Origin: Paenibacillus cremeus
GTDB lineage: Bacteria > Bacillota > Bacilli > Paenibacillales > NBRC-103111
NCBI RefSeq assembly: GCF_007786445.1
Contig: NZ_VNJI01000016.1
Span: 62,001 to 126,000, forward strand
DNA: 64,000 nt
Reading direction: 5' to 3'
The notes under the pieces are model-generated. The model had not been told where the DNA came from. It ran no database searches and saw nothing but the letters and a program-made list of their open reading frames with translations. Made by a program: the position numbers and the translations under genes. Positions within the stretch are counted from its first letter, which is position 1; each line of letters begins with the position of its first letter. This document shows positions 1 to 8,669 of this stretch, one piece after another.

Positions 1-129
1 CAATACGTTGATGGAAGGGAGCTTCTTACGTCCATGAACGGGCTGATTCACGATTTGCTCCATCCGAACGATTACGGCATGATGGAAATCGGGGAGAAGC
101 TGGCTGCTATTCTGCGGCAAAAGCTGTAG
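1..129 (+). CDS. SGNH/GDSL-type hydrolase, C-terminal fragment
   Basis: The first 42 codons of the window are open in frame 1 and end at TAG. The tail carries a HPNDYG stretch followed by an amphipathic helix. In SGNH/GDSL esterases this is where the catalytic His sits, in the block V D-x-x-H-P-N-x-x-G. The Ser-containing N-terminal block lies outside the window, so substrate and export cannot be judged. A terminator follows 21 bases after the stop, so this is the last gene of its transcript. Confidence 0.6.
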   Translation, partial: QYVDGRELLTSMNGLIHDLLHPNDYGMMEIGEKLAAILRQKL

Positions 130-150
130 CTCGACGCGCTGGAATGATGG

Positions 151-191
151 AAGAAGGGGCGCCTACACCGTGTAGGCACCCCTTCTTTTTT
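151..191. terminator. Intrinsic terminator between the SGNH gene and sspH
   Basis: Arms at 151-167 and 171-187 (AAGAAGGGGCGCCTACA against its near complement) enclose a 3-base loop, with a T run on the plus strand. The genes on each side converge, so it probably serves both. Confidence 0.8.
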
Positions 192-369
192 AATGCTCAA
201 TTAATTCACTTAAAGGCACTTCTTTTTCATTTTCCGGCTGATTCAGGGGATAGATTCTTGCGGTTTGATTGCCCTCGTCTACATGCTGAATGTAAACCGG
301 CTCGCCATTGCAGGTCACATGAGCCATCACCGGCGAAGCGGCAATCGCTGCGGCACGTTGTGTATTCAT
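190..369 (-). CDS. sspH: Small acid-soluble spore protein, H-type
   Basis: This 59-residue protein matches H-type small acid-soluble spore proteins along its length. The N-terminus is MNTQRAAAIAASP, the middle holds the family block YIQHVDE followed by TARIYPL, and it ends VPLSELIE. H-type proteins are made in the developing forespore and packed in the spore core. The start at 369 is chosen because GGAGG lies 8 bases upstream; the ATG five codons earlier overlaps that Shine-Dalgarno site. A sigma-G-like promoter lies 32 bases upstream. The gene is single and convergent with the SGNH fragment. It is the clearest sign that the organism sporulates. Confidence 0.88.
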   Translation of the reverse strand: MNTQRAAAIAASPVMAHVTCNGEPVYIQHVDEGNQTARIYPLNQPENEKEVPLSELIEH

Positions 370-400
370 ATCCAATACCTCCATCTTTTTCTAACGATAT

Positions 401-430
401 TAATGTGGGCATCGGATTCGTTTCTTATGC
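401..430 (-). promoter_or_regulatory. Forespore sigma-G-like promoter of sspH
   Basis: Read on the minus strand, GCATA (430-426) is followed after exactly 18 bases by CACATTA (407-401). The sigma-G consensus is GHATR-N18-CATNHTA, so only one base differs. The -35 box overlaps the last codons of the amine oxidase gene. Confidence 0.6.
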
Positions 431-1993
431 TTTGAGATCGGACAAAATTTCCTTCGCCGCCCGCTGCCCGGTTTCGACCGCGCCATTCATATACCCTTGA
501 AAATCAATGGAGGTATGCTCGCCCGCAAAAAAGCAATTCCCTTCCCGTTCCCGCTCAATGCCCGAGAATTTCGTATACTGTCCTACCTTCCAATACGAGT
601 AGGAGCCTCGGGTCCACTGGTATCCACTCCAGTAATCGAGTGTCGCTTTCCCGTTCCATTGCTGTGTACTGCCGGGCAGCACCGGTTCGAGCTGGGTCAG
701 AAAGGGGTTGACCACTCCCAGATCGGAGTAGCTTTTACCCACCCTTCCTCCGGTATAGCCCACTAGGATGCCGGAAGCCCCAGGCTGGGCTCGAGTTACC
801 TCCCAAGTGTTCTGGTAGCCCGTATCTGCAAAGGTTTCGCCGGTGCATCCCTGCGCCTCCCAGAAACGGTTCTTAAACTGCACATGCAGCTTCGCGTTGG
901 TGCCCATCCCTTGTTCACGGATGGCAGTTTGTTTCAGAGCTCGGAAGCCTGCTTTGGAAAAATCTACACTGGAGCGAAGGATCGAGAAGGGGACGGTCAA
1001 AATGACCCGATCAGCAATGAGCTCACGATTACCACTCGCGGTTTGGAAGGTCAGCGTGTAGGACTGATTATCGTTCAGCTTAATGGCGGTAAGCTCGTGA
1101 CCGAGGCTCACTTGCTCGGGAAGCCGAGAAAACAGGGCGGAAGCCAGCTGATCATTTCCTCCATGAATATGGAACTTCTCGTTCGAAGGGCCGAATATGC
1201 GCAATTGCCCCTGGCCCCGATACCCAAGCAGATACAGCAGATTCAATGCGCTTTGCTCACTGGATTCACCGCCATACTCGATGTTGTAGGCAATGTCTAG
1301 CAGCTTGCCGAGCTTCGATGAGGAGCCTCCGGGAACATTCCGGTTAATCCATTCCAATACCGACATCTGGTCCAGCTCTAAACCGCGCGCAGTATACGAA
1401 TTATACAACGTCGGATAGCCGGCGTCAGAGAAATCCTTATGTAAGGTCTGCCAAATTTCCTTGATGTCCCTTGTAGCTTCCTTGTAGGTATAAGGTGTTC
1501 CGTTAAAATAATACAAGGCTTCCGTCCCGTTTTTTTGTGCTTGATTCAGATTGTCCAGCGTAAGTCCCATTTCTTGGGCCAGCTGTTTCAATTCAAGGTG
1601 GCTGTTATCGATAAGCTCTCCGCCATGCTCCGCGAGCTGACCATCGGCAAAATCGCCCCGGCGCGTCCAGCATCTTCCTCCGACACGGTCGGAGGCCTCA
1701 TATACCTTGGCGATGTACCCGGCTTTCATCAGCGTGTAAGCCGCTGTTAATCCGGCGAGGCCCGCGCCTACAATCGCGATTCTCGGGGCACCGGCACTTG
1801 GCTTGGAGGGAGCTCCAAAGGCGCTTTGAGCGAAAAGGGCTGGAAACGAAAGCGCCAATCCGGCGGCAGTCGCTTGCTTTAAAAAATCGCGGCGCTTAAT
1901 CGGTTTATCGAGCCCTCCCGCGTTCTCGCCAGAATCATTTTCCAGCTTGAAGATGATGTCCCTCAATTGATCGAAGATCGGTACATGTCCCAC
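425..1993 (-). CDS. Tat-exported flavin amine oxidase (FAD-dependent)
   Basis: A 522-residue protein of the flavin monoamine oxidase / L-amino acid oxidase family. It oxidises an amine or amino acid with oxygen as likely acceptor. Near residues 33-60 there is a twin-arginine signal (KRRDFLKQ plus a hydrophobic stretch ending in AFGA), so it should be exported folded with FAD. At about residues 71-100 it has the dinucleotide motif VGAGLAGLTAAY and then EASDRVGGR, typical of this family. The C-terminus has the second FAD block (FFAGEHTS followed by QGYMNGAVETGQRAA). The start is GTG, with GAGGG seven bases upstream. It is transcribed away from the transporter locus and ends just before the sspH promoter. 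The substrate is unknown. Confidence 0.85.
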   Translation of the reverse strand: MGHVPIFDQLRDIIFKLENDSGENAGGLDKPIKRRDFLKQATAAGLALSFPALFAQSAFGAPSKPSAGAPRIAIVGAGLAGLTAAYTLMKAGYIAKVYEASDRVGGRCWTRRGDFADGQLAEHGGELIDNSHLELKQLAQEMGLTLDNLNQAQKNGTEALYYFNGTPYTYKEATRDIKEIWQTLHKDFSDAGYPTLYNSYTARGLELDQMSVLEWINRNVPGGSSSKLGKLLDIAYNIEYGGESSEQSALNLLYLLGYRGQGQLRIFGPSNEKFHIHGGNDQLASALFSRLPEQVSLGHELTAIKLNDNQSYTLTFQTASGNRELIADRVILTVPFSILRSSVDFSKAGFRALKQTAIREQGMGTNAKLHVQFKNRFWEAQGCTGETFADTGYQNTWEVTRAQPGASGILVGYTGGRVGKSYSDLGVVNPFLTQLEPVLPGSTQQWNGKATLDYWSGYQWTRGSYSYWKVGQYTKFSGIEREREGNCFFAGEHTSIDFQGYMNGAVETGQRAAKEILSDLKA

Positions 1994-2099
1994 ATGATCA
2001 CCCTCTAATAGATTTCATATTCTGTCTAAACGAACCGTGCTATGAGCTAGCATATCGTTTTGAGCTTAAAATGACTGTCGAAGCATGGTCATCCGTAGT

Positions 2100-2173
2100 C
2101 AATTTTTGATCTCAGAGGGGGCGGGGGCGGAGTAATTGAATTGACCATTGAGGGCTAAGTACAGACTACGTAC
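2100..2173 (+). promoter_or_regulatory. Shared two-part regulatory module upstream of lipoprotein gene 1
   Basis: Two blocks, CAATTTTTGATCTCAGA (2100-2116) and TTGACCATTGAGGGC (2141-2155), are followed by paired GTAC tetranucleotides at 2159 and 2170. Both blocks recur ahead of the second lipoprotein gene (10952-11057), the first with 16 of 17 bases identical. The AraC-type regulator encoded between the two copies is a plausible binder; this is inference. Confidence 0.5.
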
Positions 2174-2178
2174 CATTA

Positions 2179-2197
2179 TATAATGAAAGCGATTTCT
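2179..2197 (+). promoter_or_regulatory. -10 box overlapping a catabolite-responsive (cre) element
   Basis: TATAAT at 2179-2184 is overlapped by ATGAAAGCGATTTCT (2183-2197), which fits every position of the CcpA consensus WTGNAANCGNWNNCW. A cre box on the -10 region predicts repression of the transporter when a preferred sugar is present. Confidence 0.65.
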
Positions 2198-2218
2198 TAA
2201 CTTGAGGGGGCGAAGCGA

Positions 2219-3739
2219 ATGAAACGCGTTAAAGCGGGTGTAGTGTTCACTCTTGTGCTCGCGCTGCTTGGAGGATGCTCGACCGGAGGCAGTGGAGGTG
2301 CGCCGGCTGCAGGCGACAGCGGCAGTCAGAAAGCGGCCGAAGGGCCCTTGGAAATCGAGATGATGACCAGCCAGACGAATGAAGTGCCGGATATGAATAA
2401 TGAATATTACACCGAGCTGCAGAAGCTGACCAATACCAAGCTTAATATTTCCTGGGTACCCGATGGCAACGATTACGATACGAAATTTGATTTGATGATC
2501 TCCTCCGGACAGCTGCCGGAAGTGATCTACGCTAGGGACTATATCCGACCGACGCTGATCAGCGCCATTAAACAGAACGCCTTCTGGGACCTGACTCCGC
2601 TGCTGGGTGACTTCTCCAAATATCCGAATTTAAAAAATAAAATGACGCCCAATTCTTGGAATTATGTCAAGCTGGACGGGAAAACGTGGGGAATCCCGCG
2701 CAGCCGCTCACTGATCGATCCCGGAATTAAGATCCGCGCGGACTGGCTGGAGAAGCTGAACATTCCGCAGCCGAAGACGCTGGACGAATACAAGGAAGCG
2801 CTCAAAAAAATCGTGAAGAGCGATCCCGACGGCAACGGGAAGGACGATACGATCGGGCTGATTGCCACAGGTCCGCAGATGTCTACGATCATGGCGGCGT
2901 TCGGAGCACTTGATCCGGTTTATAACAGCGAAGGCGGCATGCTTCGGGATATCCTGACGCCACAGTTTACGAGCACCGTCGAATGGTTCCGCGGGCTTTA
3001 CGCCGATGGATTGCTGCCTCAGGAGTTTTCAACTCTGAATGATACCCAGCAGAAGGATTTGCTGCGCAGCGGCCGGGCGGCTTCCTACCAGGCCAGCATC
3101 TATTATGATTTTGTCTGGACGAAGGACATCCAGAAGGTGCAGCCCGCCGGGAAGCTGGATACGCTGCAGCCGATGAAGGGACCAGGCGGTATTACCGCGG
3201 TATTAGACATCGGTACGCGAGGCGCTTTTTACATCAGCAAGAAGGTGCCTAAGGAGAAGGTGGAGCGCATTCTCGCCTATTTCGAAAAAACCGCCAGCGA
3301 CGAGCTTACGAATTTCGGGTATTGGGGCAAGGAAGGCGTGCACTATAAGCAGGTTAACGGTGATAAGCAGCTGACCGATCTTGGCGTCAAGCAAATCAAC
3401 GTGACCTCGTTATCGCCGCTCACCCCGGCCTACACGAAATGGGGCAAGGTAGACTATTCCGGAGTGTCGCGCGCAGAGAACGAGGCCAAGGAAAAAGCCG
3501 TGGCGAACTTTGAGCAAGTCGGCAAGGTAAATCCGTTCACGTGGCTGTATTCCCCGACCTGGGTGCAAACCTGGCCGAAATACGACTCGGAAATGAAGAG
3601 CATGATGATCAAAGCGGTAGCCGGACAAATTTCGATGGACGACTATAAAAAGTACGTTGACAAGCTGGTCAATGACCCGCAGCTGAAGAAGGCGTTCAAG
3701 GAATACGCCGATGATTACAAGAGTAAGACCGGAAAGTAA
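2219..3739 (+). CDS. Extracellular solute-binding lipoprotein of a sugar ABC transporter (copy 1)
   Basis: 506 residues. The N-terminus is a lipoprotein signal with lipobox LGGC (Cys20), followed by a Gly/Ser/Ala linker, so the protein is anchored outside the membrane. The rest reads as a type 1 periplasmic-binding fold of the LplA-like group used with LplB/YtcP permeases for oligosaccharides. It contains the calcium-like loop DPDGNGKDD and ends with a charged helix. ATG is preceded by GAGGGGG. It is the first gene of an SBP-permease-permease operon; as is usual in this family, no ATPase gene is nearby. It is a clear paralogue of the lipoprotein at 11124 (shared AFWDLTP, LGDFSKYPNLKN and GPGG stretches). 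The substrate is probably an oligosaccharide linked to the pectin enzymes downstream. Confidence 0.9.
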   Translation: MKRVKAGVVFTLVLALLGGCSTGGSGGAPAAGDSGSQKAAEGPLEIEMMTSQTNEVPDMNNEYYTELQKLTNTKLNISWVPDGNDYDTKFDLMISSGQLPEVIYARDYIRPTLISAIKQNAFWDLTPLLGDFSKYPNLKNKMTPNSWNYVKLDGKTWGIPRSRSLIDPGIKIRADWLEKLNIPQPKTLDEYKEALKKIVKSDPDGNGKDDTIGLIATGPQMSTIMAAFGALDPVYNSEGGMLRDILTPQFTSTVEWFRGLYADGLLPQEFSTLNDTQQKDLLRSGRAASYQASIYYDFVWTKDIQKVQPAGKLDTLQPMKGPGGITAVLDIGTRGAFYISKKVPKEKVERILAYFEKTASDELTNFGYWGKEGVHYKQVNGDKQLTDLGVKQINVTSLSPLTPAYTKWGKVDYSGVSRAENEAKEKAVANFEQVGKVNPFTWLYSPTWVQTWPKYDSEMKSMMIKAVAGQISMDDYKKYVDKLVNDPQLKKAFKEYADDYKSKTGK

Positions 3740-3763
3740 CCGGGGGGAGGAGCACAAGCACCT

Positions 3764-4729
3764 ATGGAAAAAACAGCTAATCCTGCCGCAATGGCGCAAG
3801 TCCGCGGGGCCCGTAAATCGGGCCTCGACAGACTCGCGGTCCGCATGAATAAAAACAAGTATATTTATCTCTTGATGCTCCCCGGCATATTGTTTTTTAT
3901 CGTGTTCAAGTTCGGCCCGATGTGGGGGCTCTTGATCTCCTTCCAGGATTACAGCCCGTTTGCCGGGTTTTGGGGCAGCGAGTGGGTGGGGCTGAAGCAT
4001 TTCACGGAGATGTTTCAAAGCGAGCAGTTTTATATCATGCTGCGCAATACGTTTCTGATCAACATCTTTAATCTGGTGTTTTATTTCCCGCTGCCGATTG
4101 TGCTGGCTCTGATGCTCAACGAGGTGCGGCATGGGCTGTATAAGCGAATCCATCAATCGATTGTGTATATGCCGCATTTCTTATCTTGGGTTGTAGTGGC
4201 GAGCATGACCTTCTTCGTCTTGTCGACCGACATCGGGATCGTCAATAAAGTTTTGTATACGCTCGGCTTCAAGCCCATCGCTTTTCTGTCTCAGCCCCAA
4301 TACTTTTGGGCGCTCCTCACCGCCCAAAATATTTGGAAGGATGCCGGGTGGGGCACGATCATCTTTTTGGCTTCAATCGCGGGCGTCGATCCGACCCGGT
4401 ATGAAGCGGCGGTGGTGGACGGAGCAGGGCGGTGGCGCCAAATTTATCATATTACGCTGCCAGCGATCCGCCCGACGATTCTCATCCTGTTTATTCTCCG
4501 CTTCGGTCATATGGCGGACGTCGGCTTCGAGCAACTTTTGCTGATGATGAACCCATTGGTGAATTCGGTAGCAGATGTGTTCGACACGTATGCCTATAAT
4601 CAAGGCATCCTGCGGGGGCAGACCAGCGTAGGGGTCGCGGTTGGCATGTTTAAAGGCGTGATCGGGCTCATTTTGGTGACGACGGCCAACTATGTAGTCA
4701 AGAAGCTGGGACACGATGGGATCTATTGA
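3764..4729 (+). CDS. Sugar ABC transporter permease, LplB-like (copy 1)
   Basis: A 321-residue inner-membrane permease. After a charged N-terminus comes a first membrane helix (YIYLLMLPGILFFIVF), then about five more. The EAA loop that docks the ATPase reads YEAAVVDGAGRWRQIYHITLPAIRPT near residues 210-235. An AGG-rich ribosome site lies about 11 bases before ATG, 24 bases after the lipoprotein stop. It pairs with the next gene as a heterodimer. It is highly similar to the minus-strand permease at 7664-8632, which marks a duplicated cassette. Confidence 0.92.
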   Translation: MEKTANPAAMAQVRGARKSGLDRLAVRMNKNKYIYLLMLPGILFFIVFKFGPMWGLLISFQDYSPFAGFWGSEWVGLKHFTEMFQSEQFYIMLRNTFLINIFNLVFYFPLPIVLALMLNEVRHGLYKRIHQSIVYMPHFLSWVVVASMTFFVLSTDIGIVNKVLYTLGFKPIAFLSQPQYFWALLTAQNIWKDAGWGTIIFLASIAGVDPTRYEAAVVDGAGRWRQIYHITLPAIRPTILILFILRFGHMADVGFEQLLLMMNPLVNSVADVFDTYAYNQGILRGQTSVGVAVGMFKGVIGLILVTTANYVVKKLGHDGIY

Positions 4730-4758
4730 GCCAGCACAGTATACGGAGGTGAACGGTT

Positions 4759-5640
4759 CTGAGCATTACACACAAAAAGCGCCTAACCTGGGGAGATTGG
4801 ATCAATTACATTCTGCTCTTCGGCATATCGGCGATCTCGGTTTTTCCCTTCCTCTACATTTTCAGCGTGTCGTTTACAGATCCGGCCGTCTATGTGCCGC
4901 TCAAATTTTATCTCTTTCCGGAAAAATGGTCCCTTGCGGCGTACCGCTACATTTTGTCCACCAACAGCTTCGTTAACGCGATCAAAAGCACAGCCTTCGT
5001 GACAGCGGTCGGCACGGTGCTGAATCTGATCGTTACCTTTATGATGGCCTACGGGCTGACTAAGAAGGATGTGGCTGGGCGGGGAGTGATCCTCAGTGGC
5101 GTCGTCTTTACCCTGGTATTTAATGCGGGTATTGTCCCGAATTATATTCTGGTCAAGAACCTAGGTCTGCTAAATTCCTATTGGGCCTTAATCTGGCCGG
5201 CTTTGACCAATGCGTGGAGCTTGATCGTCGTGAAAAGCTTTCTGGAATCGCTGCCTGCGGAGCTGGAGGAATCCGCTCGGATGGATGGCTGTTCGGACAT
5301 CGGAGTATTCCTTCGAATCGTCATTCCATTGTCCATGCCCGCCATAGCCGCTTTCACGCTGTTCTTTGCCGTGTCACATTGGAACACGTATTTCAATGCG
5401 CTGATCTATATCAGTGACACGAGAAAGTGGACGCTCCAGGTGCTGGTCAAAACACTCATCATCGATTCGCAATCCAATGGCGTCGGCAGCCAAACTGTGG
5501 CCTCGGACGGCGGCAACGCGCCTCTCGAAACGATCCGGATGGCCTCGATCGTGCTGGCGGTGGCCCCGATTTTGGTGATTTATCCGTTTTTGCAGAAGCA
5601 TTTTGCAAAAGGAGTTATGCTTGGTTCGATCAAGGGCTGA
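4759..5640 (+). CDS. Sugar ABC transporter permease, YtcP/LplC-like (copy 1), apparent CTG start
   Basis: A carbohydrate ABC permease of 293 residues if it begins at CTG 4759. No ATG, GTG or TTG occurs in frame between the stop at 4750-4752 and a GTG at 4867. Starting at that GTG would remove the first membrane helix (WGDWINYILLFGISAISVF). A near-perfect Shine-Dalgarno site, GGAGGTGA at 4745-4752, sits 6 bases ahead of CTG. The paralogue at 6763-7641 has the same N-terminal layout (MSYVNRKKLGAGDWLNY) and 292 residues. The EAA loop is ESARMDGCSDIGVFLRIVIP. It is the last gene of the operon; a strong terminator follows 15 bases later. Confidence 0.9.
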   Translation: MSITHKKRLTWGDWINYILLFGISAISVFPFLYIFSVSFTDPAVYVPLKFYLFPEKWSLAAYRYILSTNSFVNAIKSTAFVTAVGTVLNLIVTFMMAYGLTKKDVAGRGVILSGVVFTLVFNAGIVPNYILVKNLGLLNSYWALIWPALTNAWSLIVVKSFLESLPAELEESARMDGCSDIGVFLRIVIPLSMPAIAAFTLFFAVSHWNTYFNALIYISDTRKWTLQVLVKTLIIDSQSNGVGSQTVASDGGNAPLETIRMASIVLAVAPILVIYPFLQKHFAKGVMLGSIKG

Positions 5641-5655
5641 TGTTTTGGATGTAAA

Positions 5656-5716
5656 AAGAGGGGCAATCCCATAAGTAGATTAATAATCTACTTGAGGGAT
5701 TGCCCCTTCGTTTTTG
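5656..5716. terminator. Long two-stem bidirectional terminator
   Basis: Outer arms AGGGGCAATCCC and GGGATTGCCCC enclose an inner perfect stem AAGTAGATTA / TAATCTACTT. T-rich tracts follow in both directions, separating the converging permease gene and hydroxyacid dehydrogenase. Confidence 0.88.
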
Positions 5717-5724
5717 AAGTACGA

Positions 5725-6723
5725 TTAATTTCCCTTCGTATAAACGTCTTTGACCGTCAGCAGGTTCACCATCGGCTGCCCGTTTCGATAGGCCTCCACG
5801 TTGCGGCTGATGATATCAAGCGACCGTCCGATCCGATCGGGGACGGCCGGCGTGCAGTGCGGCGTAATCAGCGTGTTCGGCGCATCCCACAGCGGGCTGT
5901 CACTCGGCAGCGGCTCGGTCGCGAACGTATCCAGCCCTGCGCCGGCAATGACGCCCTCGCGCAGCGCCGATAGAAGCGCTTGCTCATCGACTACCGCACC
6001 GCGCGCCAGATTGACCAGATAAGCGGTTCGCTTCATCAGCTGAAGCTCCCGCTGTCCAATCAGATGGTGGGTGGCGTTGCTTAACGGCAGCACCAGGGCC
6101 ACAATATCGCTTTCCTGCAGCAGCTCATCCAGCGTGTCGCCTCGCTCCGCGCAGTACAGCTTATCCACGCCCGGAGGCGCCTCGCTCACGCTGCGGCGGT
6201 AGCCGAGCACCCGCATGCCGAACGCCTTCGCACGAACGGCCAGCTCCGTGCCGGTATTTCCGAGACCAAGGATGCCCATGGTCTTACCATACAGGCCGCG
6301 CAGGTCGTTTTGCCCGGGAATGCCCCATTGATGCGCCTGCTGCGCCGCGTAAAACCGCGGAAACTGGTAGGTGAGCGCCAGGGAGAAATACATGACATGT
6401 TCGGCTAGCACCGGGCCGGAGCGTCCGGCGGAGCTGGTGACGATCAGACCCTTCTCGAACACCTCGGGACGGGCCGATTTGTTGAGACCGGCGTGGTCAC
6501 AGTGAATCCACCGCAGCTTCGGCGCGGCGAGATGCCGTTCATCCAAATCGCCGGCGAGCACGGCGACGTCCGCCTCTTGCAGCGCAGCCTCGATAGCGGC
6601 ATCATCGCGTCGGTCTACGAGCAGCAGCTTCGCCGGGGCGAACGCTTCCTTCAGCTTCTCGAGATGGGCGCCTTTATACTCGACGGTGGCAAGGACGGTA
6701 TGAATTTCTCTTTGCGTTGACAT
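5725..6723 (-). CDS. D-2-hydroxyacid dehydrogenase, NAD(P)-dependent
   Basis: 332 residues, family of D-isomer-specific 2-hydroxyacid dehydrogenases, which interconvert 2-oxo acids and D-2-hydroxy acids in the cytoplasm. The Rossmann motif GILGLGNTG lies near residue 150. Catalytic residues are recognisable: Arg in NLARGAVVDE, Glu in FATEPLP and His in ITPHCTPAV. AAGGAG lies 12 bases before ATG. It is the last gene of the minus-strand operon AraC-permease-permease-dehydrogenase, 39 bases after the permease. Its place suggests a role in metabolism of the imported sugar acid, but the substrate cannot be read from sequence. Confidence 0.88.
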   Translation of the reverse strand: MSTQREIHTVLATVEYKGAHLEKLKEAFAPAKLLLVDRRDDAAIEAALQEADVAVLAGDLDERHLAAPKLRWIHCDHAGLNKSARPEVFEKGLIVTSSAGRSGPVLAEHVMYFSLALTYQFPRFYAAQQAHQWGIPGQNDLRGLYGKTMGILGLGNTGTELAVRAKAFGMRVLGYRRSVSEAPPGVDKLYCAERGDTLDELLQESDIVALVLPLSNATHHLIGQRELQLMKRTAYLVNLARGAVVDEQALLSALREGVIAGAGLDTFATEPLPSDSPLWDAPNTLITPHCTPAVPDRIGRSLDIISRNVEAYRNGQPMVNLLTVKDVYTKGN

Positions 6724-6762
6724 GGCTTGAGCACACTCCTTAGGTTGTTTTGGATATGGAAG

Positions 6763-7641
6763 CTAGCCCTTGACAGAGCCAAGCATAACCCCTTTGGCAA
6801 AATACTTTTGCAAAAACGGATAGACGACCAGGATCGGCAGCATGGCCAGAATAATCGATGCCATTCGGATCGTTTCCTTCGGCACCAGCGCTTCATCACC
6901 GCTGCTGGTTTCCCCGATGCCGGAAGCGTCGTTTTCCATCACGAGCTGTTTGATGAGCACCTGGAGTGTCCATTTTTTCGAGTCGGAAATATAGATGAGC
7001 GCGTTAAAGTATGTATTCCAGTGCTGGACCGCAAAAAATAACGTGAAGGCTGCGATCGCCGGCAGGGAGAGGGGAATCACGATCCGAAGAAAGACGCCCA
7101 GATCGGAGCAGCCGTCGATGCGGGCGGCATCCTCCAGCTCCGGGTGGATGGACTCCAGGAAGCTTTTGACCACGATGATGTTCCAAGCGCTCGTCAGGCT
7201 GGGCCAAATAAGCGACCAGTAGGAATTGAGCAGCCCCATTTCCTTGACAAGCAGGTAATGGGGGATGATTCCGGCGTTAAAAAACAGCGTAACCAGCACG
7301 GTGCCGAGAAAAAAATTACGGCCGAGCACCCATTTCTTCGTTAAGCCGTACGCCATGGTGAAGGTAAAGAGGAGATTCAGTACCGTGCCGACGACAGTCA
7401 CGAAGGCAGTGCTTTTCAAAGCGTGGAGGAAGCTGTCGGTCGACAAGATGTATCGGTAGGAGGCCAAGGACCATTTGTCCGGGATCAAATAAAATTTTAA
7501 CGGCGTATACGTCGTCGGATCGGTCAGCGACAGGCTGACGATATACAGAAACGGGAATAGGCTGACGAGCGAGATGAAGCCCAGCACGGTGTAGTTCAAC
7601 CAATCGCCTGCACCCAGCTTTTTTCTATTAACATAGCTCAT
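6763..7641 (-). CDS. Sugar ABC transporter permease, YtcP/LplC-like (copy 2)
   Basis: A 292-residue permease, six predicted helices, with EAA loop DAARIDGCSDLGVFLRIVIPLSLPA. The start at 7641 is chosen because GGAGG lies 8 bases upstream; the open frame extends 20 codons further back, but that part overlaps the previous permease gene and has no support. It follows the LplB-like gene by 22 bases. It is highly similar to the permease at 4759-5640 along the whole length, so the two arose by duplication. Confidence 0.92.
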   Translation of the reverse strand: MSYVNRKKLGAGDWLNYTVLGFISLVSLFPFLYIVSLSLTDPTTYTPLKFYLIPDKWSLASYRYILSTDSFLHALKSTAFVTVVGTVLNLLFTFTMAYGLTKKWVLGRNFFLGTVLVTLFFNAGIIPHYLLVKEMGLLNSYWSLIWPSLTSAWNIIVVKSFLESIHPELEDAARIDGCSDLGVFLRIVIPLSLPAIAAFTLFFAVQHWNTYFNALIYISDSKKWTLQVLIKQLVMENDASGIGETSSGDEALVPKETIRMASIILAMLPILVVYPFLQKYFAKGVMLGSVKG

Positions 7642-7663
7642 GGCTGGTTCCTCCAATCCTGGC

Positions 7664-8632
7664 TTAGTAAATCCCTTCGTGCCCGAGCTTTTTGACCACA
7701 TAATTCGAAATCAGCACCAAAACAAGTCCCACCACTCCCTTGAACATGCCTACCGCCGTACCGAGGCTGATTTCTCCCTGCTGGATGCCCCGGAAATACA
7801 CGAACGTATCGAAAACGTCGGCGACGTTGTTTACCAGCGGGTTCATCATGAGCAGCACCTGCTCGAAGCCGACGTCTGCCATATGGCCGAGCCTCAGAAT
7901 GAGCAGGATGACAATGGTGGGGCGGATCGCGGGCAGCGTGATGTGCCAAATTTGCCGCCACCGGCTAGCCCCGTCCATGATCGCCGCTTCATACCGCTCC
8001 GGATCTACGCCCGCAACGGCGGCGAGGAAAATGATCGTACCCCAGCCGCTTTCCTTCCAAATATTTTGCGCCGTCAGGATGCCCCAAAAGTAGCGCGGCT
8101 CGGAGAGAAATGAAACGCTTTCCAAACCCAGCGAAACGAGCAGCTTATTGATGAAGCCGACATCGACGGAAAGTACGAAAAACGTCATGCTGGCGACGAC
8201 CACCCACGAGAGGAAGTGAGGCATATAGACAACGGACTGATTCAGCTTCTTAAACCATTCGTGCCGCACCTCATTGAGCATCACGGCAAGTACGATAGGG
8301 ACCGGAAAGAAAAAGATCAAATTCAGCACATTGATCAGCAGCGTATTGCGCAGGAGCACGTAAAAATGATCGTCCCCGAACAGCTCGAGAAAATGCGTGA
8401 AGCCGACCCATTCACTGCCACGGATGCCTGCGAAAGGGTTGTAGTTCTGAAAAGCGATCAGCATCCCCCACATCGGCAGCAGCTTAAACAGGGCAAAGTA
8501 TAAAAAGCCTGGCAGGATCAAGACGTACATGTATCGCCCGGCGGCCAGCCGCTTCCGCCAGGAGCGGCGGGAGGAAGCGGCTGTACCGCCTAACGGTAAT
8601 TCCACTGGTTCTGCCGATGGATGGAAGCTCAT
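7664..8632 (-). CDS. Sugar ABC transporter permease, LplB-like (copy 2)
   Basis: A 322-residue permease with a first helix near residues 33-50 (YMYVLILPGFLYFALF) and EAA loop YEAAIMDGASRWRQIWHITLPAIRPT. AAAGGAGT lies 9 bases before ATG. It pairs with the next minus-strand gene; its substrate-binding partner is probably the lipoprotein at 11124, which is divergent from this operon. It is nearly colinear with the copy-1 permease at 3764-4729. Confidence 0.92.
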   Translation of the reverse strand: MSFHPSAEPVELPLGGTAASSRRSWRKRLAAGRYMYVLILPGFLYFALFKLLPMWGMLIAFQNYNPFAGIRGSEWVGFTHFLELFGDDHFYVLLRNTLLINVLNLIFFFPVPIVLAVMLNEVRHEWFKKLNQSVVYMPHFLSWVVVASMTFFVLSVDVGFINKLLVSLGLESVSFLSEPRYFWGILTAQNIWKESGWGTIIFLAAVAGVDPERYEAAIMDGASRWRQIWHITLPAIRPTIVILLILRLGHMADVGFEQVLLMMNPLVNNVADVFDTFVYFRGIQQGEISLGTAVGMFKGVVGLVLVLISNYVVKKLGHEGIY

Positions 8633-8669
8633 CGCTGCTTGACTCCTTTCGCTTCAAAAGAATGGAAGC

